Part shown: one piece after another, positions 20,270-31,429 of the stretch
Numbering within the stretch: position 1 is the first letter of the stretch
Layout of the letters: every line of letters starts with the position of its first letter
From: Zetaproteobacteria bacterium
GTDB taxonomy: Bacteria > Pseudomonadota > Zetaproteobacteria > Mariprofundales > Mariprofundaceae
Assembly: GCA_002753275.1 (NCBI GenBank)
Contig: PEAA01000001.1
Span: forward strand, 1 to 64,000
Direction of reading: 5' to 3'
Length of the DNA: 64,000 nucleotides
Made by a program: the position numbers and the translations under genes
Notes under the pieces: generated by a model
The model's input: only the letters and a program-made list of their open reading frames with translations
Told to the model about the DNA's origin: nothing
Databases searched by the model: none

Positions 20270-21673
20270 TCACAAGGGCGATGCGTCTTCGTTGCGTTGC
20301 TGTTCTAGCCAACCTTCAATCAATGCCCGCATTTCATTAAGCCGATTTTGACAAGGCGCCTCAAAACGCATCACCAAGGCAGCTTGGGTATTGGAGGCAC
20401 GCAGCAGTGCCCAGCCATCCTCAAACTCCAAGCGCATTCCATCGATGATAATCATGGTGTAACCGGCCGCTGAAAAATAGTTTTTGGCCTCTTCAACGCG
20501 TTGAAATTTTATCGCATCGGGGCATGCAATACGAATCTCGGGGGTGATGATCGAGAAGGGAACATCGTTCAATAAGTTTGCCAGCGGTTCATCTTGCGCT
20601 GCGAGTAATTGCAAAATACGCGCCCCTGCATAGGTGGCATCATCAAAACCAAAATAGCGATCAGCAAAGAAGATGTGACCACTCATTTCCCCCGCCAGCA
20701 GTGCGCCGGTCGCACGCATTTTAGCTTTGATGGGAGAGTGCCCAGTTTCTCCCATGATGGCATTCCCACCAGCTGCGCGAATGCCATCATACATGTGCAT
20801 AGAAGATTTGATTTCAGAAATAATGGTGGCGCCAGGATGGTGGGTAAGAAGTTCCTTTGCGAGAAGAAGCAAGAGCATATCGCCCCAAATGATTTTTCCC
20901 TGATGGTTCACAACACCAATACGATCACCATCGCCATCAAAGGCGATACCAAGATCAGCATTCCTTTTCATGACGGTTGTGGCGAGATCCTTCATGTTCT
21001 CTTCCACAGTTGGATCAGGATGATGGTTGGGGAAATGACCATTCGGTTCACAAAAGAGTTCAGTCACCTCACACCCCATGGCGCGATAGAGAGGGGCGGC
21101 AATGACGCCTGCGGGGCCATTTCCTGCATCAATCACCACGCGAAGAGGTCTTCGCAATGGACAATCTTGTTGGACAAAGGTGATATAATCATGGGTGACA
21201 TCGATGGTTTGATAGTGCCCCGTGCGATTGCTTTTTTCTGTTTCTGAAGGTTCGTCAGCGAGCATGATGATTTGGTTCTTTAAGGTTTGTAAGATTTCAC
21301 CATGCAAACTATTGCGCCCAACCATCATTTTAAAGCCGTTATCAGCGCCAGGGTTATGGCTGGCCGTTACTTCAATGCATCCCGCAGCTTCAAGGTGGTA
21401 GGTAGCGTAGTAGGCCAGTGGTGTTGGCACCACCCCTAAGTCGAGCACATCCAAACCTGATTCACGCAATCCTTTGATCAAAGCTGCTTGCAAATGCGGA
21501 CCCGATAAGCGCACATCACGACCGACAATGACAGGACGGGTTTCACCCTCAGGAAGTAGTGTCATAAAGACTTTTCCCAATGCATAGGCGAGCTGTTCGC
21601 TAATTTCATCATCAGCAACGCCGCGAATATCATATTCACGAAACACATGATGGGGGAAATCTTTCCAGACCAT
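20270..21673 (-). CDS. algC: Phosphomannomutase/phosphoglucomutase (AlgC/ManB type)
   Basis: 467 residues. It interconverts hexose 1- and 6-phosphates for sugar-nucleotide supply (GDP-mannose, LPS or exopolysaccharide). Domain motifs are the phosphoserine loop VTASHNPGADNGFKMMVG, the Mg2+ loop AFDGDGDRIGVV, the sugar loop LLAGEMSGHIFFAD, and the C-terminal phosphate loop LRASNTQAALVMRFEA. The N-terminal FREYDIRGVADDE is typical of AlgC-type enzymes. AAAGGA precedes the ATG. It is convergent with the CDF gene (26-base gap). It is a second, broader hexose-phosphate mutase in addition to Pgm. Confidence 0.93.
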   Translation of the reverse strand: MVWKDFPHHVFREYDIRGVADDEISEQLAYALGKVFMTLLPEGETRPVIVGRDVRLSGPHLQAALIKGLRESGLDVLDLGVVPTPLAYYATYHLEAAGCIEVTASHNPGADNGFKMMVGRNSLHGEILQTLKNQIIMLADEPSETEKSNRTGHYQTIDVTHDYITFVQQDCPLRRPLRVVIDAGNGPAGVIAAPLYRAMGCEVTELFCEPNGHFPNHHPDPTVEENMKDLATTVMKRNADLGIAFDGDGDRIGVVNHQGKIIWGDMLLLLLAKELLTHHPGATIISEIKSSMHMYDGIRAAGGNAIMGETGHSPIKAKMRATGALLAGEMSGHIFFADRYFGFDDATYAGARILQLLAAQDEPLANLLNDVPFSIITPEIRIACPDAIKFQRVEEAKNYFSAAGYTMIIIDGMRLEFEDGWALLRASNTQAALVMRFEAPCQNRLNEMRALIEGWLEQQRNEDASPL

Positions 21674-21780
21674 GATTCATCCTTTGCTCAAATTTCAAGT
21701 CGAAGGGGAAATTATAAATAAAAGGGGGAGATTTGCATCTGTAACCTTGCCTTGACTACCTTGTCACCTATCCTACGCCC

Positions 21781-23724
21781 ATGTCGACTGCATCCCTTAA
21801 CCCCGAACAATATCAAGCGGTTTTTCACCGTGGTAGCCCACTGCTTGTGCTTGCAGGTGCAGGTTCTGGAAAAACACGCGTGATTACTGAGCGTATTGCC
21901 GCATTGGTTGAGCGCGATGTTCCTGAAGATGCCATTACCGCTGTAACCTTTACCAACAAAGCGGCCAAGGAGATGCGCGAGCGTCTCGAGAAACGGCTGG
22001 GTGAACGCACCAAACGGCTACGAATTTGCACTTTCCACGCCTTTGGTCTCGCGGTGGTGCGTGAAGATGCCGATCGGGTGGGACGCAAAGCCAATGTTTC
22101 GATCTTTTCAGGCGCCGAGCAGCGCTCTGCGGTGCGCAGTGTGTTGGGGGATCTTAAACTCCCTACCGATGCGGATCAGGTGGAACGGGTGATTTCACGG
22201 CTCTCTTCGAGTAAGAATGAGTTAATGGCGGATGATGCTTCCATTTTAGCCATTCGAGAACATTACGATGCGCTACTACAACGCATGAATGCGGTGGACT
22301 TTGATGATCTGATGATTTTACCGATTAAGATGATGCGTGAACATACCGATGTTCGTGCCAAATGGCAGGGGAAAACCCGTCATATGTTAGTTGATGAGTA
22401 TCAAGATTCGAGTCGTATTCAGTATGAGATGATCCGTTTATTGGTGCCAGATACGGGGAACTTAACGGTGGTGGGGGATGATGATCAGTCGATCTATGGT
22501 TGGCGCGGGGCGGATATTCGCAACCTCTTTCAACTGGATCGTGATTACCCGACCTTGACAGTGATTCGTCTTGAAGAAAATTATCGCTCAACCGCCCATA
22601 TTTTACACGCTTCCAACAGTTTGATTGCGAAAAATTCCGAACGCATGGGTAAAACGCTGCGCTCCAATTTGGGTGCGGGTAAACCAATTCGTGTATGGGA
22701 GGTTGAGACTGCCGAAGATGAGGCGGAGCGGGTTGCGGCCGATATTAAGGCGCAGTTTGCCAGTTCGCGCGAGTTGCATTGGGATGGTTTCTGCATTCTT
22801 TATCGTGCCAGTTACCAATCGCGTCCCATTGAGATGGCGTTGCGTACAGCAGGGGTTCCGTATCATGTGAGCGGCGGTTTGTCGTTTTTTGATCGTGCTG
22901 AGATTCAAGATGTGCTCTCTTACATGCGTTTGATGTTAAATCCTGATGATGATATGGCGTTTATGCGTGCCATCTCTCGGCCACGGCGCGGTGTCGGCGC
23001 CAAAGCATTGGGTGATTTAGGTGATTTTGCACAAGAGCATGGCATGTCACTGCTGGTGGCTTGTTCCAATGACGAACTCGAACATAAATTGCTGCCGACG
23101 CTGCGGCAGTTTTCAGACCTGATCTCAAGCCTGGATCACATGTTTAAACATTCAGAACCGGATGATGCCTTTGATACGCTGCTCGATATGTCGCTGCTTG
23201 AGGTGGCGATTGAAAAAGAGTCCGCTGATGAGGATGAGTACAATCGCCGCATGGGCAATATCCATGAACTGCGTCGTTGGTGGTTGCGGCATACGGACAA
23301 TGGCGGAAATTTATCTGAGTTTTTACAACTGATCTTCTTGCTCGCCGATCAGGAGAATGAGCCCGATGGGCAGGTGCGTTTGATGACCGTACATGCGGCC
23401 AAGGGGCTTGAATTTGATCATGTTTATATCATCGGCATGGAGGAAGGGGGCTTTCCCCATCAATCAGCTTTAGATGAAAATCGTTTGGAAGAGGAGCGCC
23501 GCTTGATGTATGTGGCGATGACGCGGGCCCGTTTTCGCTTAACGCTGAGCCGTGCCAAATCACGCAAACGCTTTGGTCAGATCGAGAAACGGGCCGCCTC
23601 ACCATTTTTGCTTGAGCCCGATCAGGAAAATCTGCGCTGGGTCGATCGAGATATCGATTCTGAAGATGCCAAGGAGGAGGTCGAATCGCACATGGAGGCG
23701 ATTCGGAAGGCTTTGGGATTATAA
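21781..23724 (+). CDS. rep: UvrD/Rep-family ATP-dependent DNA helicase (Rep-like)
   Basis: 647 residues. A superfamily 1A 3'-5' helicase. Motifs in order: Q motif (LNPEQYQAV), Walker A GAGSGKT at 26-32, Ia TFTNKAAKEMRERL, II VDEYQDSS, III VVGDDDQSIYGWRGAD, IV RLEENYRS, V LMTVHAAKGLEFDHVYIIG and VI YVAMTRARFRLTLS. It has the VDEYQD variant of motif II. Length and the absence of the UvrD C-terminal extension favour Rep, which aids replication past bound proteins. There is no Shine-Dalgarno sequence before the ATG; -35/-10-like TTGCCT and TATCCT end just upstream, so the mRNA may be nearly leaderless. Confidence 0.92.
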   Translation: MSTASLNPEQYQAVFHRGSPLLVLAGAGSGKTRVITERIAALVERDVPEDAITAVTFTNKAAKEMRERLEKRLGERTKRLRICTFHAFGLAVVREDADRVGRKANVSIFSGAEQRSAVRSVLGDLKLPTDADQVERVISRLSSSKNELMADDASILAIREHYDALLQRMNAVDFDDLMILPIKMMREHTDVRAKWQGKTRHMLVDEYQDSSRIQYEMIRLLVPDTGNLTVVGDDDQSIYGWRGADIRNLFQLDRDYPTLTVIRLEENYRSTAHILHASNSLIAKNSERMGKTLRSNLGAGKPIRVWEVETAEDEAERVAADIKAQFASSRELHWDGFCILYRASYQSRPIEMALRTAGVPYHVSGGLSFFDRAEIQDVLSYMRLMLNPDDDMAFMRAISRPRRGVGAKALGDLGDFAQEHGMSLLVACSNDELEHKLLPTLRQFSDLISSLDHMFKHSEPDDAFDTLLDMSLLEVAIEKESADEDEYNRRMGNIHELRRWWLRHTDNGGNLSEFLQLIFLLADQENEPDGQVRLMTVHAAKGLEFDHVYIIGMEEGGFPHQSALDENRLEEERRLMYVAMTRARFRLTLSRAKSRKRFGQIEKRAASPFLLEPDQENLRWVDRDIDSEDAKEEVESHMEAIRKALGL

Positions 23725-23908
23725 TTCATTGGCTCTATGGGTGGTTTGGACATTTTGCTCCTTTATGCCTACCATGGGCTGCAATTTTTAGTTGTGAAGA
23801 TAGGGCTTGTGTTGATTTTTCTGAAGAGTGACAAAAAAGGAATCACGCACTTGCAATAGACATTTTACCCGTATGAATAACCTTAAACAAGGATGGACGA
23901 ACCCACTT

Positions 23909-26572
23909 ATGACTCAATCAACAACCGATACATTTAATGCCAGATCAACCTTGGTGATCAATGATAAAGAGTATGCTTATTATGCCCTTGAAGCGGTAGG
24001 CGATGTTTCGCATCTGCCATATTCGATGAAAATTTTGCTTGAAAACTTATTGCGTCGTGAAGATGGCGGTGTGGTTACTGCGGAAGATGTTCGTTTGATT
24101 GCCAACTGGGATGCGCAAGCCGAGCCCAATCACGAAATTGCCTACATGCCGGCGCGCGTCTTGATGCAAGATTTTACTGGCGTGCCTGCGGTTGTTGATT
24201 TGGCAGCCATGCGCGATGCGGTGATTGCACTCGGTGGCGATGCCAGCAAGATTAATCCACTCATTCCTGCGGAGTTGGTGATTGACCATTCGGTGCAAGT
24301 GGATGCTTTTGGTTCTGATGAAGCCTTTGCGATCAATGCGGATCTGGAGTTTGAGCGCAATGAAGAGCGTTATGGCTTCTTGAAATGGGGACAGCAAGCC
24401 TTTGATAATTTCAAGGTTGTTCCGCCGGATATGGGGATTGTTCATCAGGTTAACCTTGAAAATTTGGCGCGTACCGTCTTTGTTGATAAGGCTGGGGTTG
24501 CCTACCCTGATACCTTGGTTGGAACCGATTCACACACCACTATGATCAATGGTCTTGGCGTGTTGGGTTGGGGTGTAGGCGGCATTGAAGCGGAAGCGGC
24601 GATGCTCGGGCAGCCCATTTCGATGTTGGTTCCTAAAGTCGTTGGTTTTGAACTCACCGGTATCCTTCCTGAAGGAACAACCGCAACGGACCTGGTTTTG
24701 GTGATTGTGGAGCGTTTACGCAAGCACGGCGTTGTTGGTAAATTCGTTGAATTCTATGGTAGTGCGCTTGATGCACTCCCATTGGCGGATCGTGCAACCA
24801 TTGCCAACATGGCGCCTGAATATGGGGCAACTTGTGGGATTTTCCCGATTGATGAAGAGACTTTGAACTACTTGCGTTTGTCTGGGCGATCGGATGAAGA
24901 GATTGATTTGGTTGAGTATTACGCCAAAGCGCAAGGGATGTTCCGCCATGATGGTCAACCTGTCGCGATGTACAGTGAAACACTTTCACTTGATATTTCC
25001 ACGGTTGTTCCCTCAATATCGGGGCCAAAGCGTCCACAAGATCGTATCGCATTGCGTGAGGCGCAATCAGCATTTTCAAGCAGTGTGCAAGCGATCAGTG
25101 CAGAAGCCAAATTGAACTCTAAACCCGTCACGACAACCATCAACGGTCAAGAGGTGACCATTAAAAATGGTGCTGTGGTGATTGCTGCGATTACCTCTTG
25201 TACCAATACCTCCAATCCATCGGTGATGCTTGGCGCAGGATTGGTGGCGAAAAAAGCAGCAGCACTTGGCTTGCAAGTGATGCCTTGGGTCAAGACCTCT
25301 CTGGGGCCTGGTTCTCAAGTAGTCACGGAATACCTGCAAGCAGCTGGCTTGATCGAACCGCTCAAAGCGATGGGATTTCATGTGGTTGGTTATGGCTGCA
25401 CCACTTGCATTGGCAATTCTGGGCCTTTGCCAAGTGAGGTTTCACAAGCGATTGCTGAAGGAGAGCTGGCGGTTTGCTCAGTGCTTTCAGGCAATCGAAA
25501 TTTTGAAGGGCGCGTACATGCTGAAGTGCGTATGAACTTTTTGGCAAGTCCGCCGTTGGTGGTTGCGTATGCCATTGCAGGCACCATGGATATTGATCTT
25601 GTCAATGCAGCGATTGCACAGACACCCGAAGGAAAAGATGTTTACCTTCGTGATATCTGGCCAAGCCAGGCAGAAGTGGCTGAAGCGATGCAGTGCCTTA
25701 ATGCGGCGCAATTTAATAAAGCCTATGCTGCTGTTTTTGCAGGGGATGAGAAATGGCAAGCGATGCATGCACCGGAAGGGGCCCATTTTGCCTGGGAAAA
25801 TGATTCGACCTATATTCAAAACCCACCCTACTTTCAGGGTATGACCCAAGCGATCAATGCGATTGAGGACATTCAATCGGCACGCGTATTGGCCATGCTA
25901 GGCGATTCGGTCACCACCGACCATATTTCACCAGCAGGAAACATTAAAGCGAACTCACCTGCGGGTATCTATTTGAAAGCGCATGGTGTGGATGCCAAAG
26001 ATTTCAATTCCTACGGTTCGCGCCGTGGTAACCATGAAGTGATGATGCGCGGTACTTTTGCCAATATCCGTCTGCGCAATCGATTAGCGCCTGGAACGGA
26101 GGGTGGCGTTACACTGCATCAACCTTCACAGGCTCCGATGAGTATTTATGATGCCGCGATGCGTTATCAGAGCGAAGGGGTTGCTTCGATCATTTTGGCA
26201 GGGAAAGAGTATGGTTCAGGATCTTCACGCGATTGGGCAGCGAAAGGCCCATGTTTGCTTGGAGTGCAAGCAGTGATTGCCGAATCGTATGAACGAATTC
26301 ATCGCAGTAACTTGGTGGGCATGGGAATTTTGCCGTTGCAATTTATGCCCGATGAAAATAGCCAGTCACTGGGGCTAACGGGTTCAGAGTCTTACGATAT
26401 TCGCGGGCTTGCGGGTGGTGGCGTTCAATATGTTGAGGTTCATGCCACAGCAGAAGATGGCGCTAAAAAGCAATTCAAAGCGCAGGTGCGTATTGATACC
26501 CCCAAAGAGTGGGAATATTATCAACATGGTGGCATCCTGCATTTTGTTTTGCGTCAACTCTCTGTTGCATAA
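23909..26572 (+). CDS. acnA: Aconitate hydratase A
   Basis: 887 residues from the ATG at 23909, the usual AcnA length; the longer GTG frame from 23828 adds an unconserved leader. It isomerises citrate and isocitrate through a [4Fe-4S] cluster. Cluster cysteines are in [18 protein letters not shown] and [14 protein letters not shown]. Substrate motifs include [22 protein letters not shown] and, in the C-terminal swivel domain, [13 protein letters not shown] and [16 protein letters not shown]. The ribosome site is weak (AAGGA about 15 bases away). The Sel1-repeat lipoprotein gene begins 28 bases downstream. Confidence 0.96.
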   Translation: MTQSTTDTFNARSTLVINDKEYAYYALEAVGDVSHLPYSMKILLENLLRREDGGVVTAEDVRLIANWDAQAEPNHEIAYMPARVLMQDFTGVPAVVDLAAMRDAVIALGGDASKINPLIPAELVIDHSVQVDAFGSDEAFAINADLEFERNEERYGFLKWGQQAFDNFKVVPPDMGIVHQVNLENLARTVFVDKAGVAYPDTLVGTDSHTTMINGLGVLGWGVGGIEAEAAMLGQPISMLVPKVVGFELTGILPEGTTATDLVLVIVERLRKHGVVGKFVEFYGSALDALPLADRATIANMAPEYGATCGIFPIDEETLNYLRLSGRSDEEIDLVEYYAKAQGMFRHDGQPVAMYSETLSLDISTVVPSISGPKRPQDRIALREAQSAFSSSVQAISAEAKLNSKPVTTTINGQEVTIKNGAVVIAAITSCTNTSNPSVMLGAGLVAKKAAALGLQVMPWVKTSLGPGSQVVTEYLQAAGLIEPLKAMGFHVVGYGCTTCIGNSGPLPSEVSQAIAEGELAVCSVLSGNRNFEGRVHAEVRMNFLASPPLVVAYAIAGTMDIDLVNAAIAQTPEGKDVYLRDIWPSQAEVAEAMQCLNAAQFNKAYAAVFAGDEKWQAMHAPEGAHFAWENDSTYIQNPPYFQGMTQAINAIEDIQSARVLAMLGDSVTTDHISPAGNIKANSPAGIYLKAHGVDAKDFNSYGSRRGNHEVMMRGTFANIRLRNRLAPGTEGGVTLHQPSQAPMSIYDAAMRYQSEGVASIILAGKEYGSGSSRDWAAKGPCLLGVQAVIAESYERIHRSNLVGMGILPLQFMPDENSQSLGLTGSESYDIRGLAGGGVQYVEVHATAEDGAKKQFKAQVRIDTPKEWEYYQHGGILHFVLRQLSVA

Positions 26573-26600
26573 ATTCACGGTATATCAACAAGGGAACACG

Positions 26601-28121
26601 ATGCATCAAGCTCCATCATTCATTTCAATACCTTTAATGATTGCCATATCGATGGTGCTTGGTGCATGCCAGGTGCAATATGCCCATGCACCGTTATTGT
26701 CGAACTTGTCGTTGGCGAAAAACAAGACAGACCCCAATATTTCGCAGTGTCATCACCACTGGGAGAAAGGGGAATATGAACTGGCTTTTCCTTTTTGCAC
26801 CAAGGCGGCAGGGCCAGTCAATGATCCACAATCACAATATCAATTGGCTTGGATGTATGGCCAGGGTCAAGGCGTTGAAGAGAATGATCAACTTGCCCTT
26901 GCGTGGTATCAACGCGCTGCGGCAGGTGGAGACAGTGATGCAGCCTTTCGTTTGGGGCAGATGTTTCAACAAGGCATTGCAACCCAGGCGGATGAAAATG
27001 CGGCGATTCATTGGTATGAAAGTGCCGCCAAGCAAGGCGCCGTTGAGGCGCAATATGCCCTTGCAATGCTTTATGATCGCGATGCATTTGCCAATGGAGA
27101 TGAGCAAAAAGCTCTTTATTGGTATGAGCAAGCAGCCAATCAAGGCACGGTGGAAGCGGAGCTGCGGGTTGCGCAGATGTATGATTTCGGTGTAGGAACC
27201 CATGAGGATGATTCCAAGGCGATTCGTTGGTATACTCAAGCAGCTAAGCAAGGAAATGCACAAGCACAAGAGAGTTTGGGTTGGATGTATCAAAATGGCT
27301 ATGGTGTTAATCAATACTACTCCAAAGCAATCTATTATTACCAACTGGCCGCTGAACAAAACTTGCCAGCAGCGCAAAATAATTTGGGTTGGATGTATCA
27401 GCATGGCTTAGGGGCACCACAAAACTACCAAGAAGCGGTCAAGTGTTATCAGTTGGCGGCGGATCAGAACTTGTCTGATGCGCAAAACAATTTGGGCTGG
27501 GTCTATCAAAATGGTTTGGGTGTGCATAAAAGTAACAGCACGGCGGTTGAATGGTATAAATTGGCGGCGACGCAAGGGAATAAGAATGCCCAAAACAACC
27601 TTGGTTGGATGTATCACAATGGCTATGGTGTCACCCTTGATTATGCGGAAGCGGCGCACTGGTATCGTTTGGCGGCTGATCAAGGCCATGCGGCGGCACA
27701 AAAAAATATGGGTTGGATTTATCAGCATGGCAATGGCGTAAATAAAAACGAGGTTGAAGCGATGCGTTGGTATCAACGCGCAGCCGCTCAAGGGCTTGCC
27801 GATGCTCAATATGCGATTGGGATGATGTATCAGTTTGGTGAGGGTGGTGTGGCCAAAAGTTATCAGCAGGCATACCAATGGTTTGTATTAGCGGCCAAAC
27901 AGAAACATGCCAATGCACAGCGTCAATTGGCACAGATGTATGAACATGGTTTAGGTGTTGAGAAAGACTATGTACAAGCGCATGCGTGGTATAATCTTGC
28001 TTCAAGCAATGGTTATGATGCAGGTGCCAGTTATCGTGACCGTTTGGCGCAACAGATGGGTGCAGATGATATTTCCAAAGCCTTGAAGCTGGCCCATACA
28101 TGGCAATCTTCAATGGAGTAA
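26601..28121 (+). CDS. Sel1-like-repeat lipoprotein
   Basis: 506 residues. Residues 1-23 are a lipoprotein signal ending in VLGAC (lipobox; lipidated Cys near 23). From about residue 72 there are eleven consecutive Sel1-like repeats of about 36 residues with the pattern A.(Y/N)NLGWMYQ.G.GV......A..WY..AA.QG. Repeats 5-8 are the most alike (QNNLGWMYQHGLG). Such alpha-solenoids bind proteins or peptidoglycan; the partner is unknown. An AAGGGA site precedes the ATG at 26601, whereas the long upstream frame overlaps acnA and is not credible. The 28-base gap suggests co-transcription with acnA, though no functional tie is obvious. Confidence 0.88.
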   Translation: MHQAPSFISIPLMIAISMVLGACQVQYAHAPLLSNLSLAKNKTDPNISQCHHHWEKGEYELAFPFCTKAAGPVNDPQSQYQLAWMYGQGQGVEENDQLALAWYQRAAAGGDSDAAFRLGQMFQQGIATQADENAAIHWYESAAKQGAVEAQYALAMLYDRDAFANGDEQKALYWYEQAANQGTVEAELRVAQMYDFGVGTHEDDSKAIRWYTQAAKQGNAQAQESLGWMYQNGYGVNQYYSKAIYYYQLAAEQNLPAAQNNLGWMYQHGLGAPQNYQEAVKCYQLAADQNLSDAQNNLGWVYQNGLGVHKSNSTAVEWYKLAATQGNKNAQNNLGWMYHNGYGVTLDYAEAAHWYRLAADQGHAAAQKNMGWIYQHGNGVNKNEVEAMRWYQRAAAQGLADAQYAIGMMYQFGEGGVAKSYQQAYQWFVLAAKQKHANAQRQLAQMYEHGLGVEKDYVQAHAWYNLASSNGYDAGASYRDRLAQQMGADDISKALKLAHTWQSSME

Positions 28122-28274
28122 TGGCTTAATCGGCCGCTCTTTTTATTGGAAAATAGCCCGGTGATTTGATGTCATTCCCTTGACATATCAGAGCTGCGTA
28201 ATAGCGATGAAACATCTGTATCGCCTGACTCGATCAATATTAATATATGGAAAAAATGGAAGCGGAGTGTAAAT

Positions 28275-30518
28275 ATGAGTCCAAGCCAAACCTTAACTGC
28301 ATGGCGTGATTTTCATGGTGAAAATTGGAAAGAAAGCGTCAATGTGCGCGATTTTATTCAGCACAACTACACCCCTTACGAGGGCGATGCAACCTTTCTT
28401 ACACATGCGACAGCGCGGACAAAGCAATTATGGGCAAAGGTTCAGCAGTTGCTTGAGCAGGAGCGTATCAAAGGCATTCTGGATGTTTCTGCTGAAGTTG
28501 GCGCCTCCATCGTTGCCCATGCGCCAGGTTATATTGACCAGGGGTTAGAGCGTATTGTTGGACTGCAAACCGATGCACCATTAAAGCGCGCCATTGTTCC
28601 CAACGGGGGGGTGCGCATGGTTGAAGCGGGCCTTGAAGCCTATGGCTATACGCTGGGAGATGAGGTGCGTGACGCGTATGCGCGTTATCGCAAAAGTCAC
28701 AATGAAGGCGTGTTTGATGTTTATAGTCCGGATATTCTTGCATGCCGTCGCTCGGGTATTATCACCGGTTTACCCGATGGTTATGGGCGTGGAAGAATTG
28801 TAGGCGATTATCGCCGCGTGGCACTTTACGGCGTCGATTTTCTCATTGCCGATAAAAAGCGTGAAAAGAGTGCGTTGGATGATCAACCGTTTGAGGAGGA
28901 TCTGCTGCGTACACGCGAAGAGCTATCCGAACAAATTCGGGCCCTGCAAGAACTTAAAGTTATGGCGAAAAGTTATGGCTTTGATATTGGTCAGCCTGCA
29001 ACCACCGCGCATGAAGCGGTACAGTGGACCTATTTTGGCTACTTGGGCGCGATCAAAGAGCAGAATGGTGCGGCGATGTCGATGGGGCGTATCTCTACTT
29101 TTCTCGATATCTATATTGCGCGTGATCTGCAAGCTGGGGTGTTGGATGAATCGCTGGCGCAAGAGTTGATCGATGATTTGATTATCAAATTGCGCATGGT
29201 CCGTTTTTTGCGTACACCGGAGTATGATGAACTTTTCTCAGGTGATCCAACCTGGGTCACGGAAGCCATTGGTGGTATGGGTGAAGATCAGCGCACTCTG
29301 GTGACACGCAATAGCTTTCGTTTTTTACACTCTCTCTACAATTTGGGGGCAGCACCAGAGCCCAATTTAACCGTCTTATGGTCACAATCGCTTCCTGCAG
29401 GATTTAAAGCATTTTGTGCAAAGGTTTCTATCGATACCAGCTCAATTCAATATGAGTCTGATGATTTAATGCGCGAACATTGGGGTGATGATTATGCCAT
29501 TGCCTGCTGCGTTTCGGCAATGCGGGTTGGTAAACAGATGCAGTTTTTTGGTGCCAGATCGAACTTGGCCAAAACTTTGTTGTATGCCATCAACGGTGGT
29601 GTTGATGAGATCAGCGGTGCGCAAATAGCCAAGGGTTTTGAACCGATTTCAGCCGATTATCTCGACTATGATGAGGTGGTTCAGAAATATGAAACGATGA
29701 TGGCGTGGCTTGCAAAAATTTATATCAAAGCACTTAATGCCATTCATTACATGCATGATAAATATCATTATGAGCGCCTTGAGATGGCGCTACATGATCG
29801 TGATTTGTTGCGCACGATGGCATGTGGCATTGCTGGTTTATCGGTCGCAGCGGACTCGCTATCGGCAATCAAATATGCGCGTGTTAAAGTGGTGCGTAAT
29901 CACAATGGCTTGGCTACGGATTTCTTGATTGAGGGTGATTATCCCTGTTATGGTAACAATGACGACCGTGTGGATGGTATCGCTATATGGCTGGTCGAAA
30001 CCTTTATGGAAAAAATCCGCCAACATAAAACTTATCGCAACAGTGTGCCGACACAATCGGTATTAACGATTACCTCCAATGTGGTTTACGGTAAAAAAAC
30101 AGGCAATACGCCTGATGGTCGTCGCGCTGGTGAGCCTTTTGCCCCAGGGGCCAATCCGATGAATCGTCGTGATACCAAAGGGTTTATTGCATCGGGTGCA
30201 TCGGTTGCCAAACTCCCTTACAAAGCGGCGCTGGATGGCATCTCCTGGACGGCAACATGCACTCCCGATGCTTTTGGCCACACGCTTTCAGACCGTGTCA
30301 ATAATCTCAGCAATTGCATTGACATGTTTTGTCATGCCAATGGTTTTCATGTGAATGTGAATGTGTTGAACAAGGAGACCTTATTGGATGCGATGGAACA
30401 TCCTGAAAACTATCCGCAACTGACTTTGCGTGTTTCGGGTTATGCCGTCAATTTCATCAAGCTGACCCGTGAACAGCAACTTGATGTCATTCACCGTACA
30501 TTTCACCTCCATTTTTAA
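28275..30518 (+). CDS. pflB: Formate C-acetyltransferase (pyruvate formate-lyase)
   Basis: 747 residues. It converts pyruvate and CoA to acetyl-CoA and formate under anaerobic conditions by glycyl-radical chemistry. The catalytic cysteine pair is in [19 protein letters not shown]. The glycyl-radical site is RVSGYAVNF near the C-terminus. [18 protein letters not shown] is also characteristic. A GGAG site precedes the ATG. The activase follows three bases after the stop, so the two form an operon. It indicates a fermentative or facultatively anaerobic life style. Confidence 0.97.
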   Translation: MSPSQTLTAWRDFHGENWKESVNVRDFIQHNYTPYEGDATFLTHATARTKQLWAKVQQLLEQERIKGILDVSAEVGASIVAHAPGYIDQGLERIVGLQTDAPLKRAIVPNGGVRMVEAGLEAYGYTLGDEVRDAYARYRKSHNEGVFDVYSPDILACRRSGIITGLPDGYGRGRIVGDYRRVALYGVDFLIADKKREKSALDDQPFEEDLLRTREELSEQIRALQELKVMAKSYGFDIGQPATTAHEAVQWTYFGYLGAIKEQNGAAMSMGRISTFLDIYIARDLQAGVLDESLAQELIDDLIIKLRMVRFLRTPEYDELFSGDPTWVTEAIGGMGEDQRTLVTRNSFRFLHSLYNLGAAPEPNLTVLWSQSLPAGFKAFCAKVSIDTSSIQYESDDLMREHWGDDYAIACCVSAMRVGKQMQFFGARSNLAKTLLYAINGGVDEISGAQIAKGFEPISADYLDYDEVVQKYETMMAWLAKIYIKALNAIHYMHDKYHYERLEMALHDRDLLRTMACGIAGLSVAADSLSAIKYARVKVVRNHNGLATDFLIEGDYPCYGNNDDRVDGIAIWLVETFMEKIRQHKTYRNSVPTQSVLTITSNVVYGKKTGNTPDGRRAGEPFAPGANPMNRRDTKGFIASGASVAKLPYKAALDGISWTATCTPDAFGHTLSDRVNNLSNCIDMFCHANGFHVNVNVLNKETLLDAMEHPENYPQLTLRVSGYAVNFIKLTREQQLDVIHRTFHLHF

Positions 30519-30521
30519 TTG

Positions 30522-31316
30522 ATGGCTTGGACGGCTTTGGTTGCGCATGATGGGGGAATTGCCCCCGTCACATTGGATCAAGAGGGGCACCTTGCAGGCT
30601 TTGTTCACTCTTTTGAGATGGGCAGTGCGGTGGATGGCCCGGGGATGCGTTTTGTGGTGTTTGTTTCAGGGTGTCAATTTCGTTGCCTCTATTGCCACAA
30701 TCCAGATTCGGTGAAAATGCACAATGGTACGCTGATGAATGCTGCTGGTGTTATGCAAGAAATCATTCCCTATGTCCCTTTTCTGCAAGGGGCAGGGGGG
30801 CTGACTATTACGGGCGGGGAGCCGATGGTTCAAGCCCATTTTGTGCGCGAGCTCTTTTATTTGGCCAAACATACTTACCAGTTGCACACCACTTTGGATA
30901 CGCAGGGTTTTTTAGCGGCACATTTAGAAGATGCATGGTTCGATGACATTGATCTGGTGATGCTGGATATTAAACACATTGATCCTCAGAAGTATTTGGC
31001 ACTAACATCGCAGCCGTTGCAACCCACGCTTATTTTTGCCAAACGCCTTGCGGCGATGAGGAAAAAAATATGGATTCGTTATGTCTTGGTTCCAGGGTAT
31101 ACCGATGATTATGATGATGTGGAAACACTGGCTGATTTTGTCGTAACCTTGTCAGGAGTTGAGCGGGTTGAGGTGCTTCCTTTTCATAAAATGGGCGAGG
31201 GCAAGTGGCAGCAGCTTGGTTACCCTTATCAATTAACGGATGTCCCCCCCCCTTCCGTAGCATTGTTGTCGCGTGTGGTGGGTCAATTGAAAGCACGCGG
31301 GTTGAATGTGTGTTAA
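30522..31316 (+). CDS. pflA: Pyruvate formate-lyase activating enzyme (radical SAM)
   Basis: 264 residues. It uses S-adenosylmethionine and a [4Fe-4S] cluster to place the glycyl radical on PflB. The cluster motif is CQFRCLYCHNPDS (CxxxCxxC), preceded by VDGPGMRFVVFVSG; LTITGGEPMVQ binds SAM. The start at 30522 lies three bases after the pflB stop with no strong ribosome site, so translation is probably coupled. It has an N-terminal extension of about 25 residues before the core. A low-complexity tract of C near 31246-31254 lies near the end of the gene. Confidence 0.95.
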   Translation: MAWTALVAHDGGIAPVTLDQEGHLAGFVHSFEMGSAVDGPGMRFVVFVSGCQFRCLYCHNPDSVKMHNGTLMNAAGVMQEIIPYVPFLQGAGGLTITGGEPMVQAHFVRELFYLAKHTYQLHTTLDTQGFLAAHLEDAWFDDIDLVMLDIKHIDPQKYLALTSQPLQPTLIFAKRLAAMRKKIWIRYVLVPGYTDDYDDVETLADFVVTLSGVERVEVLPFHKMGEGKWQQLGYPYQLTDVPPPSVALLSRVVGQLKARGLNVC

Positions 31317-31357
31317 GGATACTCTGAATAACTACAGGGGCGTAGTTACTCAGATCC
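31317..31357. repeat. REP-like palindromic repeat, copy 2
   Basis: GGATACTCTGAATAACTACAG is followed by a GTAGTTACTCAGATCC arm that pairs imperfectly with it. On the minus strand it shows CCTGTAGTTATTCA, identical to 42969-42982, and GGATACTCTGA identical to 18381-18391. It begins one base after the pflA stop. GTAG at the foot of a stem is usual in REP sequences, and a RAYT relic lies beside it. Confidence 0.5.
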
Positions 31358-31405
31358 ATCTTAAGAAAAAATATAGGGATGAGATACCGTCTTGGCCATC
31401 AAGAA

Positions 31406-31429
31406 TTGAGTCCCGATAGCGCTGTAAAT
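31406..31429 (+). repeat. TTGAGTCCC repeat, second long copy
   Basis: TTGAGTCCCGATAGC followed by GCTGTAAAT matches 10916-10939 at 21 of 24 positions. It ends where the RAYT relic begins, so it may mark the junction that truncated that gene. Confidence 0.6.

Noticed and set aside
26409-26600. Long start for the Sel1 gene
   Set aside because: It would overlap acnA by 55 codons. The ATG at 26601 has a ribosome site and a lipoprotein signal.
26820-28050. Repeated blocks that could look like a repeat array
   Set aside because: They are about 108-base coding repeats of the Sel1 protein, with diverged codons; not CRISPR or a DNA repeat array.
28122-28274. FNR box upstream of pflB
   Set aside because: I found only partial half-sites (TTGAT, TTGACATATC) without the correct spacing, so I do not call one.
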